A stretch of 45,521 nucleotides of DNA from Ferruginibacter sp. (lineage in GTDB: Bacteria; Bacteroidota; Bacteroidia; Chitinophagales; Chitinophagaceae). The notes under the pieces are model-generated. The model was not told the DNA's origin and ran no database searches. It saw only the letters and a list, made by a program, of their open reading frames with translations. Both the position numbers and the translations under genes were made by a program. The DNA lies in NCBI GenBank assembly GCA_025352625.1, contig JANXSR010000268.1, forward strand, positions 1 to 45,521, read 5' to 3'. Each line of letters opens with the position of its first letter. Position 1 is the stretch's first letter. This document shows, piece after piece, positions 17,761-28,400 of this stretch.

Positions 17761-18747
17761 ATGAGTAATGAGTTTCATACCAAAGATATAAGTAAACAAA
17801 ATTTTCTGGTAACAGGTGGGGCAGGTTTCATTGGCAGTCATATAGCAGAATATTTATTAAAAAATGGTGCTCTCAAAGTGAGGGTATTAGATAACCTCGT
17901 AAATGGGTTTGAAAAAAATCTTGCCGCACTTCAACAATTTAGCGGTTTTGAATTTATTGAAGGTGATATCCGGAATGCAGATACCTGTCAGCAGGCTTGT
18001 AATGGAATAGATTACGTAAGCCATCAGGCAGCGTTAGGTTCTGTCCCAAGGTCAATAAAGGAGCCTGTTTATTTTAATGAAGTAAATGTGGGCGGTTTTG
18101 TAAATATGCTAAAAGCAGCGGTTGATAATAAAATAAAACAGTTTGTGTACGCATCATCTTCATCAGTTTATGGCGACGAGCCCACTCTGCCAAAAATTGA
18201 AAATCGCATTGGTAACTGTTTATCTCCTTACGCAGCAACTAAAAAAGCAAATGAATTATATGCCCAGGTTTTTGCAGATGTATATGGATTAAAAGTGTTG
18301 GGGTTTCGGTATTTTAATATTTTTGGTCAACGACAAGACCCTGATGGGGCCTATGCTGCAGTAATTCCTTTATTTGTAAAAGGAATTATAAAGCAGTTAC
18401 CTGTTTATATAAATGGAGATGGTGAACAAACAAGGGATTTTACATTTGTTGATAATGCAGTGCAGGTAAATATAAAAGGAATGTTAACCGACAATGAAGC
18501 TGCTTATAACAAAATATACAATGTAGCAGTAGGTGAAAATTTTTCAGTTAATTATTTATATAATACCTGTAAAGAATATTTAGACAGTAATTTTGAAGCA
18601 ACTTACAGGGAACCGAGAGCAGGCGACATTCGGAATTCGCTGGCAGATATTTCATTGGCTAAAGATTTATTGGGATATCAACCTACTAAAAATTTTGAAG
18701 ATGGATTAGCCGAAACAATTGAATTTTTTAAAAAATTATACTCTTAA
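17761..18747 (+). CDS. UDP-HexNAc(A) 4-epimerase (TviC/WbpP type)
   Basis: 328-residue short-chain dehydrogenase. TGGAGFIGSH (18-27), HQAALGSVPRS, SSSSVYGDE, Tyr157/Lys161 in YAATKKANE, and FNIFGQRQDPDGAYAAV. The HQAALGSVPRS segment and the short serine-rich loop resemble the WbpP/TviC group, which epimerises UDP-GlcNAc or its uronic acid at C4. It follows the matching dehydrogenase by 23 bases. Confidence 0.88.
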   Translation: MSNEFHTKDISKQNFLVTGGAGFIGSHIAEYLLKNGALKVRVLDNLVNGFEKNLAALQQFSGFEFIEGDIRNADTCQQACNGIDYVSHQAALGSVPRSIKEPVYFNEVNVGGFVNMLKAAVDNKIKQFVYASSSSVYGDEPTLPKIENRIGNCLSPYAATKKANELYAQVFADVYGLKVLGFRYFNIFGQRQDPDGAYAAVIPLFVKGIIKQLPVYINGDGEQTRDFTFVDNAVQVNIKGMLTDNEAAYNKIYNVAVGENFSVNYLYNTCKEYLDSNFEATYREPRAGDIRNSLADISLAKDLLGYQPTKNFEDGLAETIEFFKKLYS

Positions 18748-18762
18748 GTTTATTAATTATTT

Positions 18763-19317
18763 ATGCCGTTTACACCAACAGAATTTCCAGGATTACTAAT
18801 TTATGAACCAAGGGTCTTCAATGATGACCGTGGTTATTTTTTTGAAAGCTACAATGAAAACACTTTTTTAGCAGATGGTGTGGCAATGAAATTTGTACAG
18901 GATAATCAGGCCAGGTCAACATATGGTGTTATACGTGGTTTGCATTTTCAATTAGCTCCTCATGCACAAACAAAATTAATCCGTTCATTAAGCGGTTCCA
19001 TTTTAGACGTGGTGATTGACCTTAGAAAGGGATCACCTAAGTATGGTAAGGTTTTTAGTATAGAGTTATCGGCTGAAAACAAAAAGCAATTATTGGTGCC
19101 TAAAGGTTTTGCACATGGTTATTCTGTACTAACTGAAACTGCTGAGGTATTATACAAATGTGATGCATTTTATCATAAAGAAAGCGAAGGGGGATTATTG
19201 TTCAATGATCCTGCATTAGCCATTGATTGGCAGATACCTACCGATAAAGCATTGGTGGCAGCAAAAGATCTTATCCTGCCAGGCTTAAGTTCAGTAGTGA
19301 GGAATTTCATTTTTTAA
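18763..19317 (+). CDS. rfbC: dTDP-4-dehydrorhamnose 3,5-epimerase
   Basis: 184-residue cupin-fold enzyme. The catalytic His61 is in VIRGLHFQ, the basic residue is Lys71, and Tyr131 is in AEVLYKCD. LDVVIDLRKGSPKYGK and VPKGFAHGY are hallmark segments. It converts dTDP-4-keto-6-deoxyglucose to dTDP-4-keto-L-rhamnose. The next gene makes the final product. rfbA and rfbB, needed for the first two steps, are not in the window. Confidence 0.94.
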   Translation: MPFTPTEFPGLLIYEPRVFNDDRGYFFESYNENTFLADGVAMKFVQDNQARSTYGVIRGLHFQLAPHAQTKLIRSLSGSILDVVIDLRKGSPKYGKVFSIELSAENKKQLLVPKGFAHGYSVLTETAEVLYKCDAFYHKESEGGLLFNDPALAIDWQIPTDKALVAAKDLILPGLSSVVRNFIF

Positions 19318-19327
19318 AAGATTATTT

Positions 19328-20197
19328 GTGTCAGAAAAAAAAACAATTTTAGTAACAGGGGCAAATGGACAGTTGGGCAATGAGATGAGAGTTATTTCGT
19401 CAGGTTACCACGCTTTTAATTTTTTGTTTGTTACAAAAGATGATTTGCGAATTGATGATATGGATGCGGTGAAAAATTATTTCTCCAGCCATTCAATTGA
19501 TTATTGTGTTAACTGCGCAGCTTACACTGCTGTTGATAAAGCAGAAACTGAATCAGAAATCGCCCTGCTCATTAATGCAACAGCAGTTGGTAACCTGGCT
19601 TCGGTTTGTAAAAATTATAGCACACAATTCATTCACATTTCTACCGATTATGTGTTTGACGGAACAGCCACTGTTCCATATAAAGAAAACCATCCGGTAG
19701 CACCGGTTAATATGTATGGTGAAACTAAATTAAAAGGAGAGGAATTGGCTAAACAAAATAACCCTGGTAGTATTATTATCCGCACCTCCTGGGTTTATAG
19801 TAGCTTCGGAAATAATTTTGTAAAAACTATGCTGCGACTTATGAAAGAAAAGGAGCAGTTAAATGTAGTAAGCGATCAGGAAGGATGCCCCACTTATGCA
19901 GCAGATCTTGCGGCAACAATAATGCAGATAATTACTTCAGGGAAAGCTGCAGAACAACCAGGAATATATAATTACTCCAACACGGGAGTTGTTAATTGGT
20001 ACCAGTTTGCAGCCGCTATTAAAGAATTATCCGGCAGTAAATGTTTAGTGAACCCAATTCCTTCGTCCAATTATCCAACACCCGCCAAAAGGCCCGCTTA
20101 TTCAGTAATGGATACTGCTAAAATTCAACAAAGTTTTAATATTACAATTCCTTTCTGGAAAGACAGTTTACAAAAATGTTTATCAATTCTTGGGTAA
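19328..20197 (+). CDS. rfbD: dTDP-4-dehydrorhamnose reductase
   Basis: 289 residues. The cofactor site is GANGQLGNEM (11-20), CAAYTAVDKAE is the family segment, STDYVFDG follows, and the Tyr130/Lys134 pair is in MYGETKLKGE. It reduces dTDP-4-keto-L-rhamnose to dTDP-L-rhamnose. The start codon is GTG at 19328. Last gene of the sugar operon; its stop lies only four bases from that of the convergent NYN gene, and no hairpin terminator is visible. Confidence 0.93.
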   Translation: MSEKKTILVTGANGQLGNEMRVISSGYHAFNFLFVTKDDLRIDDMDAVKNYFSSHSIDYCVNCAAYTAVDKAETESEIALLINATAVGNLASVCKNYSTQFIHISTDYVFDGTATVPYKENHPVAPVNMYGETKLKGEELAKQNNPGSIIIRTSWVYSSFGNNFVKTMLRLMKEKEQLNVVSDQEGCPTYAADLAATIMQIITSGKAAEQPGIYNYSNTGVVNWYQFAAAIKELSGSKCLVNPIPSSNYPTPAKRPAYSVMDTAKIQQSFNITIPFWKDSLQKCLSILG

Positions 20198-20201
20198 CAA
20201 T

Positions 20202-20963
20202 TTATTGTTCTTTGTTTCGAATAAAAATTAATTTAGTTCCACCTTTTTCTGTTTCTCTTTTGTCAATTTCAAATTGAGGGATAGATTTTATTAACGGAGT
20301 TAATTTTAAAAAGCCATAATTTCTTGGGTCAAAATTGGGTTGTTTTTTTAGCACAAGGTTTCCCACATCTCCTAAAAATGCCCAGCCATTTTCATCGGCC
20401 AGGTCATTAATTGTAGCAGCAATTAATTTAATGGTTTCTTTATTTACTTTATCAACAGCCGCAGCCTTGGGTGCAGGTTTACTTGTTTTTGTTATGGGCG
20501 TTTCTGTTTCCCCCGATTCAAATACAGGAATAATTTCCATGTAAATAAATTTATCGCAGGCTACTATAAATGGGTTAGGTGTTTTCTTTTGCCCTATGCC
20601 AAATACTTTCATGCCGGCTTCTCTAAGCCTGGTTGCAAGTCTTGTAAAATCACTGTCGCTCGATATAATACAAAATCCATCCACTTTACCCGAATATAGA
20701 ATATCCATTGCATCAATAATCAGAGCACTATCACTACTGTTTTTTCCGCTGGTATAACTGTACTGCTGAATGGGTGTAATAGCATTTTCCAGTAAAACAT
20801 TTTTCCACCCTGAAACGGTGGGTTTTGTCCAGTCTCCATAAATTCTCTTAAAAGTTGGAGTGCCATATTTTGCAATCTCTTCCATTACACCTTTAACATT
20901 ACTGTAAGGCACATTGTCAGCATCAATAAGCACAGCCAGCCGTATATCTTTTTGAAAATCCAT
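20202..20963 (-). CDS. NYN-domain (LabA/DUF88-like) protein with C-terminal OST-HTH/LOTUS-like domain
   Basis: 253 residues. The NYN (PIN-like) domain covers about 7-145: LIDADNV (Asp14, Asp16), NSSDSALIIDAMDIL (Asp78, Asp84, Asp87) and CIISSDSDFTRLATRLRE (Asp103, Asp105) supply the acidic metal site expected of a ribonuclease. A Pro/Ala/Lys linker (about 150-172) leads to a ~80-residue C-terminal domain with a GWAFLGDVGNLVLKKQPNFD segment, as in OST-HTH/LOTUS RNA-binding domains. It is likely an RNA-processing or RNA-decay enzyme; the target is unknown. It stands alone on the minus strand. Confidence 0.82.
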   Translation of the reverse strand: MDFQKDIRLAVLIDADNVPYSNVKGVMEEIAKYGTPTFKRIYGDWTKPTVSGWKNVLLENAITPIQQYSYTSGKNSSDSALIIDAMDILYSGKVDGFCIISSDSDFTRLATRLREAGMKVFGIGQKKTPNPFIVACDKFIYMEIIPVFESGETETPITKTSKPAPKAAAVDKVNKETIKLIAATINDLADENGWAFLGDVGNLVLKKQPNFDPRNYGFLKLTPLIKSIPQFEIDKRETEKGGTKLIFIRNKEQ

Positions 20964-21164
20964 AACACAATGTACTTCTTTTTTATAATTTTATTTTAGC
21001 ATAGCCTATAAAGTAATAATACAGGCAATTGTTTTTCATAGCAACATCCTTGTGTCACAATCCGTTCATCCGCAGTGCTGCTATTTTGCTTTTATCAAAG
21101 CGTACTACGGAGTAATAAAATCCAAACCATCAAGCCATTTGTATTGTCTACTTTTGTAATAATT

Positions 21165-22334
21165 ATGAACGTCTTCACCACAGCCAACAGAATAATAGTT
21201 ACCTGCAGCAACCGCCTTTCACCTTTCCTGCAACAGGAAGTTACAGAACTCGGCTTTACACCAGTTCGTATTTTTAAAACAGGGGTAGAATTAAAAGGCA
21301 ACCTGGCAGATTGCATCAAATTAAATTTAAACCTGCGCAGCGCCAGCCAGGTGTTATTTTCTGTAAAAGAATTTGCAGCTCACAATGCAGAAGACTTGTA
21401 TAAAATATTACTTGATTTTGAGTGGGAAGATATTATTGCCAGTGATGGGTATTTTTCAATTAGCAGCAATGTAGATAATGATACCATCAATAATTCTTTA
21501 TACGCAAACGTAAAAGTAAAAGACGCCATTGTTGATCGCTTTAGAAACAGAACAGGAGAACGTCCAAATTCGGGTCCAGAGTTGAATAAAACAGTCATTC
21601 ATTTATATTGGAAAGAATCTCTTGCAGAAATATTTATAGATACTTCGGGAGAAACCTTGTCTAAACATGGGTATAGAAAAATTCCTGGCAAGGCACCAAT
21701 GCTGGAAGCCCTTGCAGCAGCTACTTTACTTGCAACAAAATGGGATAGAAAATCACCCTTCATTAATCCCATGTGCGGCTCCTCTACATTGGCCATTGAA
21801 GCAGCTTTATTAGCAACCAATCGCAGGCCGGGTTTATACCGCACCAATTATGCTTTTATGCATGTAGTGGGTTTCAACAACGAAATGTACCAGCAGCAAC
21901 GTAAACGGTTAGACGAAGTAATTCAAGAAGTCCCGGGTTTAATAATCATTGCCACAGATATTAGTGAGGATGCTATCAATATTTCAAAAATTAATGCAGC
22001 AGCAGCAGGTGTTGCCCAACTGATTGAATTTGCTGTTGGGGATTTTGAAACCACCCGTATTCCCGAACAGCAGGCTGGGGTTATTTATTTCAATCCGGAA
22101 TATGGAGACCGCCTTGGAGTAGCTGCCGCACTTGAAATTACCTATGGCCGTATAGGCGATTTTTTAAAGAAAAAATGCAAAGGTTACTTCGGCTATATCT
22201 TTACGGGTAATTTAGAACTTGCAAAAAAGATAGGCCTTAAACCAAGCCGCCGCATAGAATTTTATACGAGTAAAATTGATTGTCGTTTGTTTGAATATGA
22301 ATTGTATGTCGGCACAAAACGAGTTGTTCTCTAA
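21165..22334 (+). CDS. THUMP-domain class I RNA methyltransferase (RlmL N-terminal type)
   Basis: About 389 residues starting at the ATG at 21165; the open frame reaches 21075 but the extra residues are not family-like. An N-terminal ferredoxin-like/THUMP region (to about residue 160) includes ELGFTPVRIFKTGVELKG and DTSGETLSKHGYR. The Rossmann domain has NPMCGSSTLAIEAAL (SAM site), ATDISEDAINISKIN and FNPEYGDRLG. The family normally has NPPY/NPPF here; the glutamate in NPEY occurs, as I recall, in Bacteroidota homologues. It probably methylates guanine N2 in 23S rRNA. A TACTTTTG box (21149-21156) directly precedes the start. Confidence 0.87.
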   Translation: MNVFTTANRIIVTCSNRLSPFLQQEVTELGFTPVRIFKTGVELKGNLADCIKLNLNLRSASQVLFSVKEFAAHNAEDLYKILLDFEWEDIIASDGYFSISSNVDNDTINNSLYANVKVKDAIVDRFRNRTGERPNSGPELNKTVIHLYWKESLAEIFIDTSGETLSKHGYRKIPGKAPMLEALAAATLLATKWDRKSPFINPMCGSSTLAIEAALLATNRRPGLYRTNYAFMHVVGFNNEMYQQQRKRLDEVIQEVPGLIIIATDISEDAINISKINAAAAGVAQLIEFAVGDFETTRIPEQQAGVIYFNPEYGDRLGVAAALEITYGRIGDFLKKKCKGYFGYIFTGNLELAKKIGLKPSRRIEFYTSKIDCRLFEYELYVGTKRVVL

Positions 22335-22517
22335 ATTTTTAAAGGCCAAATCACAACATTTTTTTATTGAAATTTAATTAATTAAGCAATTTAATTACGA
22401 GGACTTATTTTTTTAAGGGTCTAAAAATATTTCTGATTTAATAATTTTTAATTAATTTAAGACGGCACGCAGTGAAAAATTAATCTTTATCTTGTATAAA
22501 ATATTTTTAGGTAAAAT

Positions 22518-23594
22518 ATGAATGATTACAAATTAGTACCCGGTAAACTAGCAGCAAACAAATACGATACAATACAGATATTTAGATTTATTGCCGCCTT
22601 AATGGTAATAATATTACATTCTACTTATTACACGTACGAACGCTTGAATTCCGGAATTGCCATCTACAATCAAGGTGCCCACGGTGTAAGATTGTTTTTT
22701 GTTATTAGTGGCTTTGTAATGGTATTATCGTCGGAAAATTTAAAAGGAAAGGCAGATGGATGGAAAATATTTTCTATTAAAAGAATCATACGCATAGTTC
22801 CCATATACTGGATTATAACAACCTATAAATTATTCGTATTAATATTCGCCTCATCTTTAGTTTATCATACTAAAATGGATATGGGGTATATTTTGAAATC
22901 TTACTTTTTTATTCCAGCCTTAAATGTTGATGGAAAATTGAGTCCACTTCTGGGTGTAGGCTGGACACTAAATTTTGAAATGTTTTTCTATCTTATGTTT
23001 ACGATTGCACTCGCTTTTCGAATCAACACGATTTTATTAATGAGTTTAATTTTTATTCCTTTATCTGTATTATCGTTTTACAGTAATGATACCTGGCCAG
23101 ATTTTAGATTTTATACAAATCCGATAGTATTAGATTTTCTTTATGGAATGATTGCCGGCCAATTGATTTTGAGTGACAAAAAACTGCCCAAAATCATAGC
23201 GTTCCCAATAATTTTTATCGGCCTTCTGTATTTGTTTTTCCCCAAAAATGATATACTAATATCCTCAGGTCTATATACAAATGAAAATTTCATTATTGGC
23301 ATTGTAGCATTTCTGGTGATTTATAGTTGTGCTTCTATAGAAAATAGGTGGGGCCCTAAACCTGCGTGGTTAATTTACCTGGGTGGGGCTTCTTATTCAT
23401 TATATCTCATACATCCTGTTGTAGCACCTATTGTGCCTAGCTTATTAAAAGTAGTAAACTTAAAGTGGTCTACTTTGTCAGTAGTGCTTTCTGTATTTTT
23501 TGCCATTGCAGCGGGCACAGTATTCTACAAGTACTGCGAAACGCCGATTACTAAATTCTTATCTGCCTGGGCAAAAAAAAGGAAGTTGATTTAA
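22518..23594 (+). CDS. Acyltransferase 3 family membrane protein (OafA/WecH type)
   Basis: 358 residues with about ten membrane helices. The N-terminal signature QIFRFIAALMVIILHST contains the conserved histidine of the family, followed by GVRLFFVISGFVMV. It ends with a short basic tail (WAKKRKLI). These integral membrane enzymes O-acylate sugars of LPS, capsule or exopolysaccharide. The sugar operon ends 2.3 kb upstream, which makes a surface glycan a plausible substrate, but that is inference. The 183-base upstream gap is very AT-rich. Confidence 0.88.
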   Translation: MNDYKLVPGKLAANKYDTIQIFRFIAALMVIILHSTYYTYERLNSGIAIYNQGAHGVRLFFVISGFVMVLSSENLKGKADGWKIFSIKRIIRIVPIYWIITTYKLFVLIFASSLVYHTKMDMGYILKSYFFIPALNVDGKLSPLLGVGWTLNFEMFFYLMFTIALAFRINTILLMSLIFIPLSVLSFYSNDTWPDFRFYTNPIVLDFLYGMIAGQLILSDKKLPKIIAFPIIFIGLLYLFFPKNDILISSGLYTNENFIIGIVAFLVIYSCASIENRWGPKPAWLIYLGGASYSLYLIHPVVAPIVPSLLKVVNLKWSTLSVVLSVFFAIAAGTVFYKYCETPITKFLSAWAKKRKLI

Positions 23595-23663
23595 TGGTTT
23601 TGCAATAAAAATTGATGTGAATTAATCGGGTTGTATAACAAAATATTAGCCATTCCCATCCTC

Positions 23664-24674
23664 TTATTTAGCGATAGCCGGCGTATCATACCCCCATTTA
23701 ACCAAAGTTGCACCCCAGGTAAATCCACCACCAAAAGCAGCGAGTACAATATTATCACCTTTATGTAATTGGCTTTCCCACTCCCACAAGCACAATGGAA
23801 TAGTGCCGGCAGTGGTATTGCCAAAACGTTGAATATTTATCATCACTTTTTCGGCGGGTAAACCCATCCGATTGGCTGTAGCATCAATGATTCTTTTGTT
23901 AGCCTGGTGTGGCACAAGCCATGCAATATCTTCTCCGGTTAAATGATTGCGTTGCAACAAATCGTAGGCGGCATCGGCCATGCCTTTTACAGCAGCTTTA
24001 AAAACAGGCTGTCCTTCCTGAAAAATAAAATGTTCTTTTGCCTGTACAGTTTCTACCGAAGCTGGTTTTAAAGAGCCACCTGCTTTCATGTGTAAATAGT
24101 TTTTTCCTGAGCCATCGCTCTTTAATAAACTATCCATTACACCAACTCCTTCTGTCGATGGTTCCAGTAAAACTGCTCCTGCACCATCTCCAAAAATAAT
24201 GCAGGTAGTGCGGTCGGTATAATCAACAATGGCACTCATTTTATCAGCCCCCACAATAATTATTTTTTTATAACGACCACTTTCAATTAAAGCAGCACCC
24301 GTGGTTAATGCAAACAAAAAGCCAGAGCAGGCTGCACTTAAATCAAATCCCCAGGCATTTACTGCCCCAATTTTATCGCAAACAATATTGGCTGTTGAAG
24401 GAAAAACCATATCGGGTGTAACGGTGGCACAAATCATGCAATCTATTTCTGTTGGATCAATGCCTCTTTTTTTACATATTTCTAATACGGCAGGCACTAC
24501 CATATCAGAGGTTGCCAATCCTTCTCCTTTCAAAATTCTTCTTTCTTCAACGCCAGTTCTTGATTTTATCCATTCATCATTGGTGTCAATCATGGTTTCC
24601 AATATAGCATTGGTTAATCTGTACTCAGGTACATATCCGCCAACGGAGGTAATTGCTGCTGTAACTTTTTGCAT
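23664..24674 (-). CDS. fabH: 3-oxoacyl-ACP synthase III (KAS III)
   Basis: 336 residues. Catalytic cysteine in LSAACSGFLFAL, histidine in VPHQANKRI and asparagine in FGNTTAGTIPL complete the Cys-His-Asn triad. WIKSRTGVEERR near the N-terminus and the closing AAFGGGFTWGATLVKW are typical. It starts fatty acid chains by condensing acetyl- or branched acyl-CoA with malonyl-ACP. The gene stands alone here, without plsX or rpmF next to it. The convergent acyltransferase stop lies 69 bases away. Confidence 0.94.
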   Translation of the reverse strand: MQKVTAAITSVGGYVPEYRLTNAILETMIDTNDEWIKSRTGVEERRILKGEGLATSDMVVPAVLEICKKRGIDPTEIDCMICATVTPDMVFPSTANIVCDKIGAVNAWGFDLSAACSGFLFALTTGAALIESGRYKKIIIVGADKMSAIVDYTDRTTCIIFGDGAGAVLLEPSTEGVGVMDSLLKSDGSGKNYLHMKAGGSLKPASVETVQAKEHFIFQEGQPVFKAAVKGMADAAYDLLQRNHLTGEDIAWLVPHQANKRIIDATANRMGLPAEKVMINIQRFGNTTAGTIPLCLWEWESQLHKGDNIVLAAFGGGFTWGATLVKWGYDTPAIAK

Positions 24675-24863
24675 ATTATATAAAAGATTTATTTTTTTAC
24701 TCGATTTGGTTATTTTGGTGAGGTGCGCAAAAATACATTAAAAATTGGTAGTAGAGATTTGCTGCCCAACGCATTGGTTCTTATTTTAAGATGCGATTAA
24801 TTTAAGATGCACAGTATTCCATCATGAAATATCTGTATTTTTGTTGCAGACTTAAAGAGTGTT

Positions 24864-25448
24864 ATGTACGCATATTTGGAAGGAAAATTTACATTGAAAA
24901 ATCCGGCACAGGTTTATGTGGACATACATGGCGTAGGGTATGAGTTGAATATTAGCCTTAATACCTATGCGCATATTCAAAATCTGGAGCAGGGTAAATT
25001 ATATACTTACCTGCAAATAAAAGAAGATGGACATACACTGTATGGTTTTTTTGATAAGGGTGAAAAGGAAATGTTTATACAGCTTATTAGTGTATCCGGC
25101 GTAGGTGCAGCAACTGCAAGGATGATGTTGTCTCATCTTAAACCAGATGAGGTAAGTAAAGCAATTGTTCAAAATAATGTTAAGTTGCTGGAAAGTGTAA
25201 AAGGCATTGGCAAAAAAACAGCAGAAAGATTGGTATTGGAATTAAGGGACAAAGTAAATAAAGCTGCCAATGACCTTACAATACCAGCTACAGCAGGCAA
25301 TAGATTACAGCAGGATGCGTTAAATGCATTGGTTTCACTAGGGATTTCACGTCCACAGGCTGAAACGGCTATTCAAAAAATAATTCAAGTCGATTCTGAC
25401 ATAACCAATTTAGAAGAACTCATAAAAAAAGCCCTAAAAGCCATTTGA
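24864..25448 (+). CDS. ruvA: Holliday junction branch migration protein RuvA
   Basis: 194 residues. OB-fold N-terminus (MYAYLEGKF, VHGVGYELN-like segment), then two helix-hairpin-helix motifs: LISVSGVGAATARMML and VKGIGKKTAERLVLELRDK, and a C-terminal UBA-like domain that contacts RuvB (LNALVSLGISRPQAE). It binds four-way junctions and recruits RuvB. A TATTTTTG box lies 20 bases upstream (24836-24843). sprA follows after 27 bases, so the two are probably cotranscribed; the pairing is, as I recall, conserved in Bacteroidota. Confidence 0.95.
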   Translation: MYAYLEGKFTLKNPAQVYVDIHGVGYELNISLNTYAHIQNLEQGKLYTYLQIKEDGHTLYGFFDKGEKEMFIQLISVSGVGAATARMMLSHLKPDEVSKAIVQNNVKLLESVKGIGKKTAERLVLELRDKVNKAANDLTIPATAGNRLQQDALNALVSLGISRPQAETAIQKIIQVDSDITNLEELIKKALKAI

Positions 25449-25475
25449 TATAATTTTACTTTAATTGATTTACGG

Positions 25476-28400
25476 ATGTTTTTCAAAAGAAAATTATTAC
25501 CAAGAGTAATTGGCTTTGGTTTAGGGCAAATAGTGGTCTTTCTTATCCTTTCACTAACTATTACGGCTCAAAATAACAATGCCGGCAATCGCCCAGCTTT
25601 TGCCGGTGATACTACTTTGCCTAAAGGGCTTCCTTATCCTATCCACGACAACCGGGGCGATTTTATGAGTAGCGGTAAAAGAAGCACTTTCGATTTTAAT
25701 AAACCAGCTAACATTACCGATTCTGTTGCGTACGATTTTAATACCCATTTGTATACTTTGTACGAAAAAATAGGAGGTAAATATTATCGTACCCCCACCA
25801 CTTACACTTTTGAAGAATACTGGCAAATGAAAGGTCGCCAGTCTGAAATAGATTATTTTAAAAAAAGAGCAAATACAATGAATTTGCTCAACCGTAAATT
25901 AGCCAAACCAAAACTTTCACTGTACGATAATTTATTTAACCGCTTGTTTGGAAATGGTAAAATAGAGATTAGTCCACAGGGAAATGTTGATGTTACAGCA
26001 GGTTACCAGGGTCAAAATATTAAAAATCCTACATTACCTGAAAGGGCAAGAAAGAATGGCGGTTTTGATTTTGACATGAATGCACAGGTTAATGTAAATG
26101 CCAATATCGGCGATAAATTAAAATTTCCCATTAATTACAACACACTTGCCAACTTTGGACAAGACAACCAGTTAAAATTAGATTACTCCGGTGTGGATGA
26201 TGAAATCATTAAACGTATTGAAGCTGGCTCAGTACAATTTTCATCAAGAAGTACATTTATTCCGGGAGCTCAGCAGTTGTTTGGTTTAAAAACACAATTG
26301 CAGTTCGGTAAACTAAATGTAACATCTGTACTTGCCTACCAAAAATCAAGCAGGCAAACAGCCAATTTGCAGGGAGGTGCTTCTTCTCAGGTAATTGATC
26401 TTAAAGCAGATGAATATGAAGAAAACAGACTCTTTTTATTAGGGCAATATTTTAAAGACAATTACAATACGGTAATGGCTAAGTTGCCAGCCGTTACCAC
26501 GCCAGTGCAAATACTTCGTTTAGAAGTTTGGGTTACCAATAAAAATGGAAGTACCACAAATACCAGGGATATAGTAGGCTTGATGGATCTTGGAGAAAAA
26601 AATCCATTTCTTGCTCCGCCAACTGTAAATGTACTCAGTAACTTTGCACCTCCAGCTAATGGAACCAATGATCTGTACAGTAAAATAATCAGCAACTCAT
26701 CTAACAGAAGTTCTGCGCTGGTAGTTAGTAATTTACAAACCCTGGGTCTTGCACCGGTACAGGATTTTGAAAAAATATTTGCCCGTAAATTAGACTCAAC
26801 TCAATATATTTTTAACCGGCAGGTTGGTTATATTTCTCTTGGTCAGCCGCTACAGCCAGATGAGGTGTTAGCAGTTGCCTATCAATATTCCTACAACGGA
26901 AAAATTTACCAGGTGGGTGAATTCTCGCAGGATCTTCCTCCAGACAGTACTGCTGCTACTCAAAAAGTGTTGTTTCTTAAATTACTAAAAGCCACCAGCC
27001 AGCGCACCAAACTACCTATCTGGCAACTGATGATGAAGAATGTTTATTCAGTAGGCTATGGCTCTTTAACTTCCACCGATTTTAAATTAAATGTATTGTA
27101 CCAGGAGCCGAGTTTGGGTTGGAAAAGATATGTGCCATTCGGCGATAAAAATCAGGGAACACCCATATTAACACTGGTAAATTTAGACCGGCTAAATAAT
27201 AATATGGATCCCCAGCCAGATGGCGTATTTGATTATGTAGAAGGGTTTACTGTTTTATCACCTTATAGCCGGATCGTTTTTCCTGTACTTCAGCCATTTG
27301 GCCGTGACCTTGCTACCCAGATTTACAATATAGTGCCGGCCACTGCAAAAGATACTTTGTATTATGCGCTTTATGATTCTATAAAAGCAGTAGCGCAGCA
27401 ATTTCCAAACCTTAACCGATTTGTATTAAAAGGGTCTGCCCGTTCTTCTGGCTCATCCGACATAAGTATTGGATACAATATTCCGAAAGGAAGTGTAACA
27501 GTAACAGCCGGAGGCCAAACATTAATTGAAGGTGCCGATTACGATATCAATTACGATTTGGGTACTATTAAGGTAACCAACCAGGCAATATTAAATGCAG
27601 GATTACCGGTTCAGGTAAACTTTGAAAACAATGCTGGTTATGGCATGCAGCAAAAAGGCTATGTTGGTTTAAGGCTGGATTATTTTGCGAAAAACACCTT
27701 AAAAGAACAGTTGGCATTAGGTGGTACGATTGTGCGCTTAAGTGAGCGTCCATTCTTTACAAAAAACAATATTGGTGAAGATCCTATCCACAATACCATG
27801 TATGGACTGGATGTTAATTATCGCAGGGATGTGCCAAGAATAACTAAGTTGCTGGATAAACTTCCTTTTTATTCAACAACAGTTCCTTCTAAAATTAATT
27901 TTTATGCAGAGGGTGCTTACTTACAACCAGGCCATGCTTCTCAAATTGGTAAAGGTTCTGCCGGTACTGTTTATATTGATGACTTTGAAGGAAGTAAATC
28001 AGGGATTGATCTTCGTTTTCCTGCCATTAGCTGGGGGCTTGCTTCTACTCCGCAAGGAGCGACAGACGAATCGGGCAATGCAATATTTAAAGAAGGACTA
28101 TTAAATAATAATCTTGATTATGGTAAAAACCGGGCTAAGATAGCATGGTATCAGATTGAGCCTGCTCTTCAACTATATAAAGGTGCCAATAATCCATTAG
28201 GAGCCGACAAGGAAGAATTGAGTGATCCCCGGGTTCGGCTTGTTAGCCAGAGTGAAATATTTCCACAAAGAACAACTGATTATGGTCAGAACCAGTTGAC
28301 AACATTTGACCTTGCTTATTATCCTGATCAAAAAGGTCCTTATAATTTTGATGCTTCGGCCGCAGGCATTGATGCCAATAACAAATTAAAAAATCCAACT

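Noticed and set aside
22335-22517. AT-rich gap with TTAATTAATTAA-type stretches as a possible origin or att site
   Set aside because: No DnaA-box cluster, no flanking repeats and no integrase; simple AT richness explains it.
24301-24741. 146-codon plus-strand open frame
   Set aside because: Antisense to fabH, whose active-site motifs are all intact; a coding shadow.
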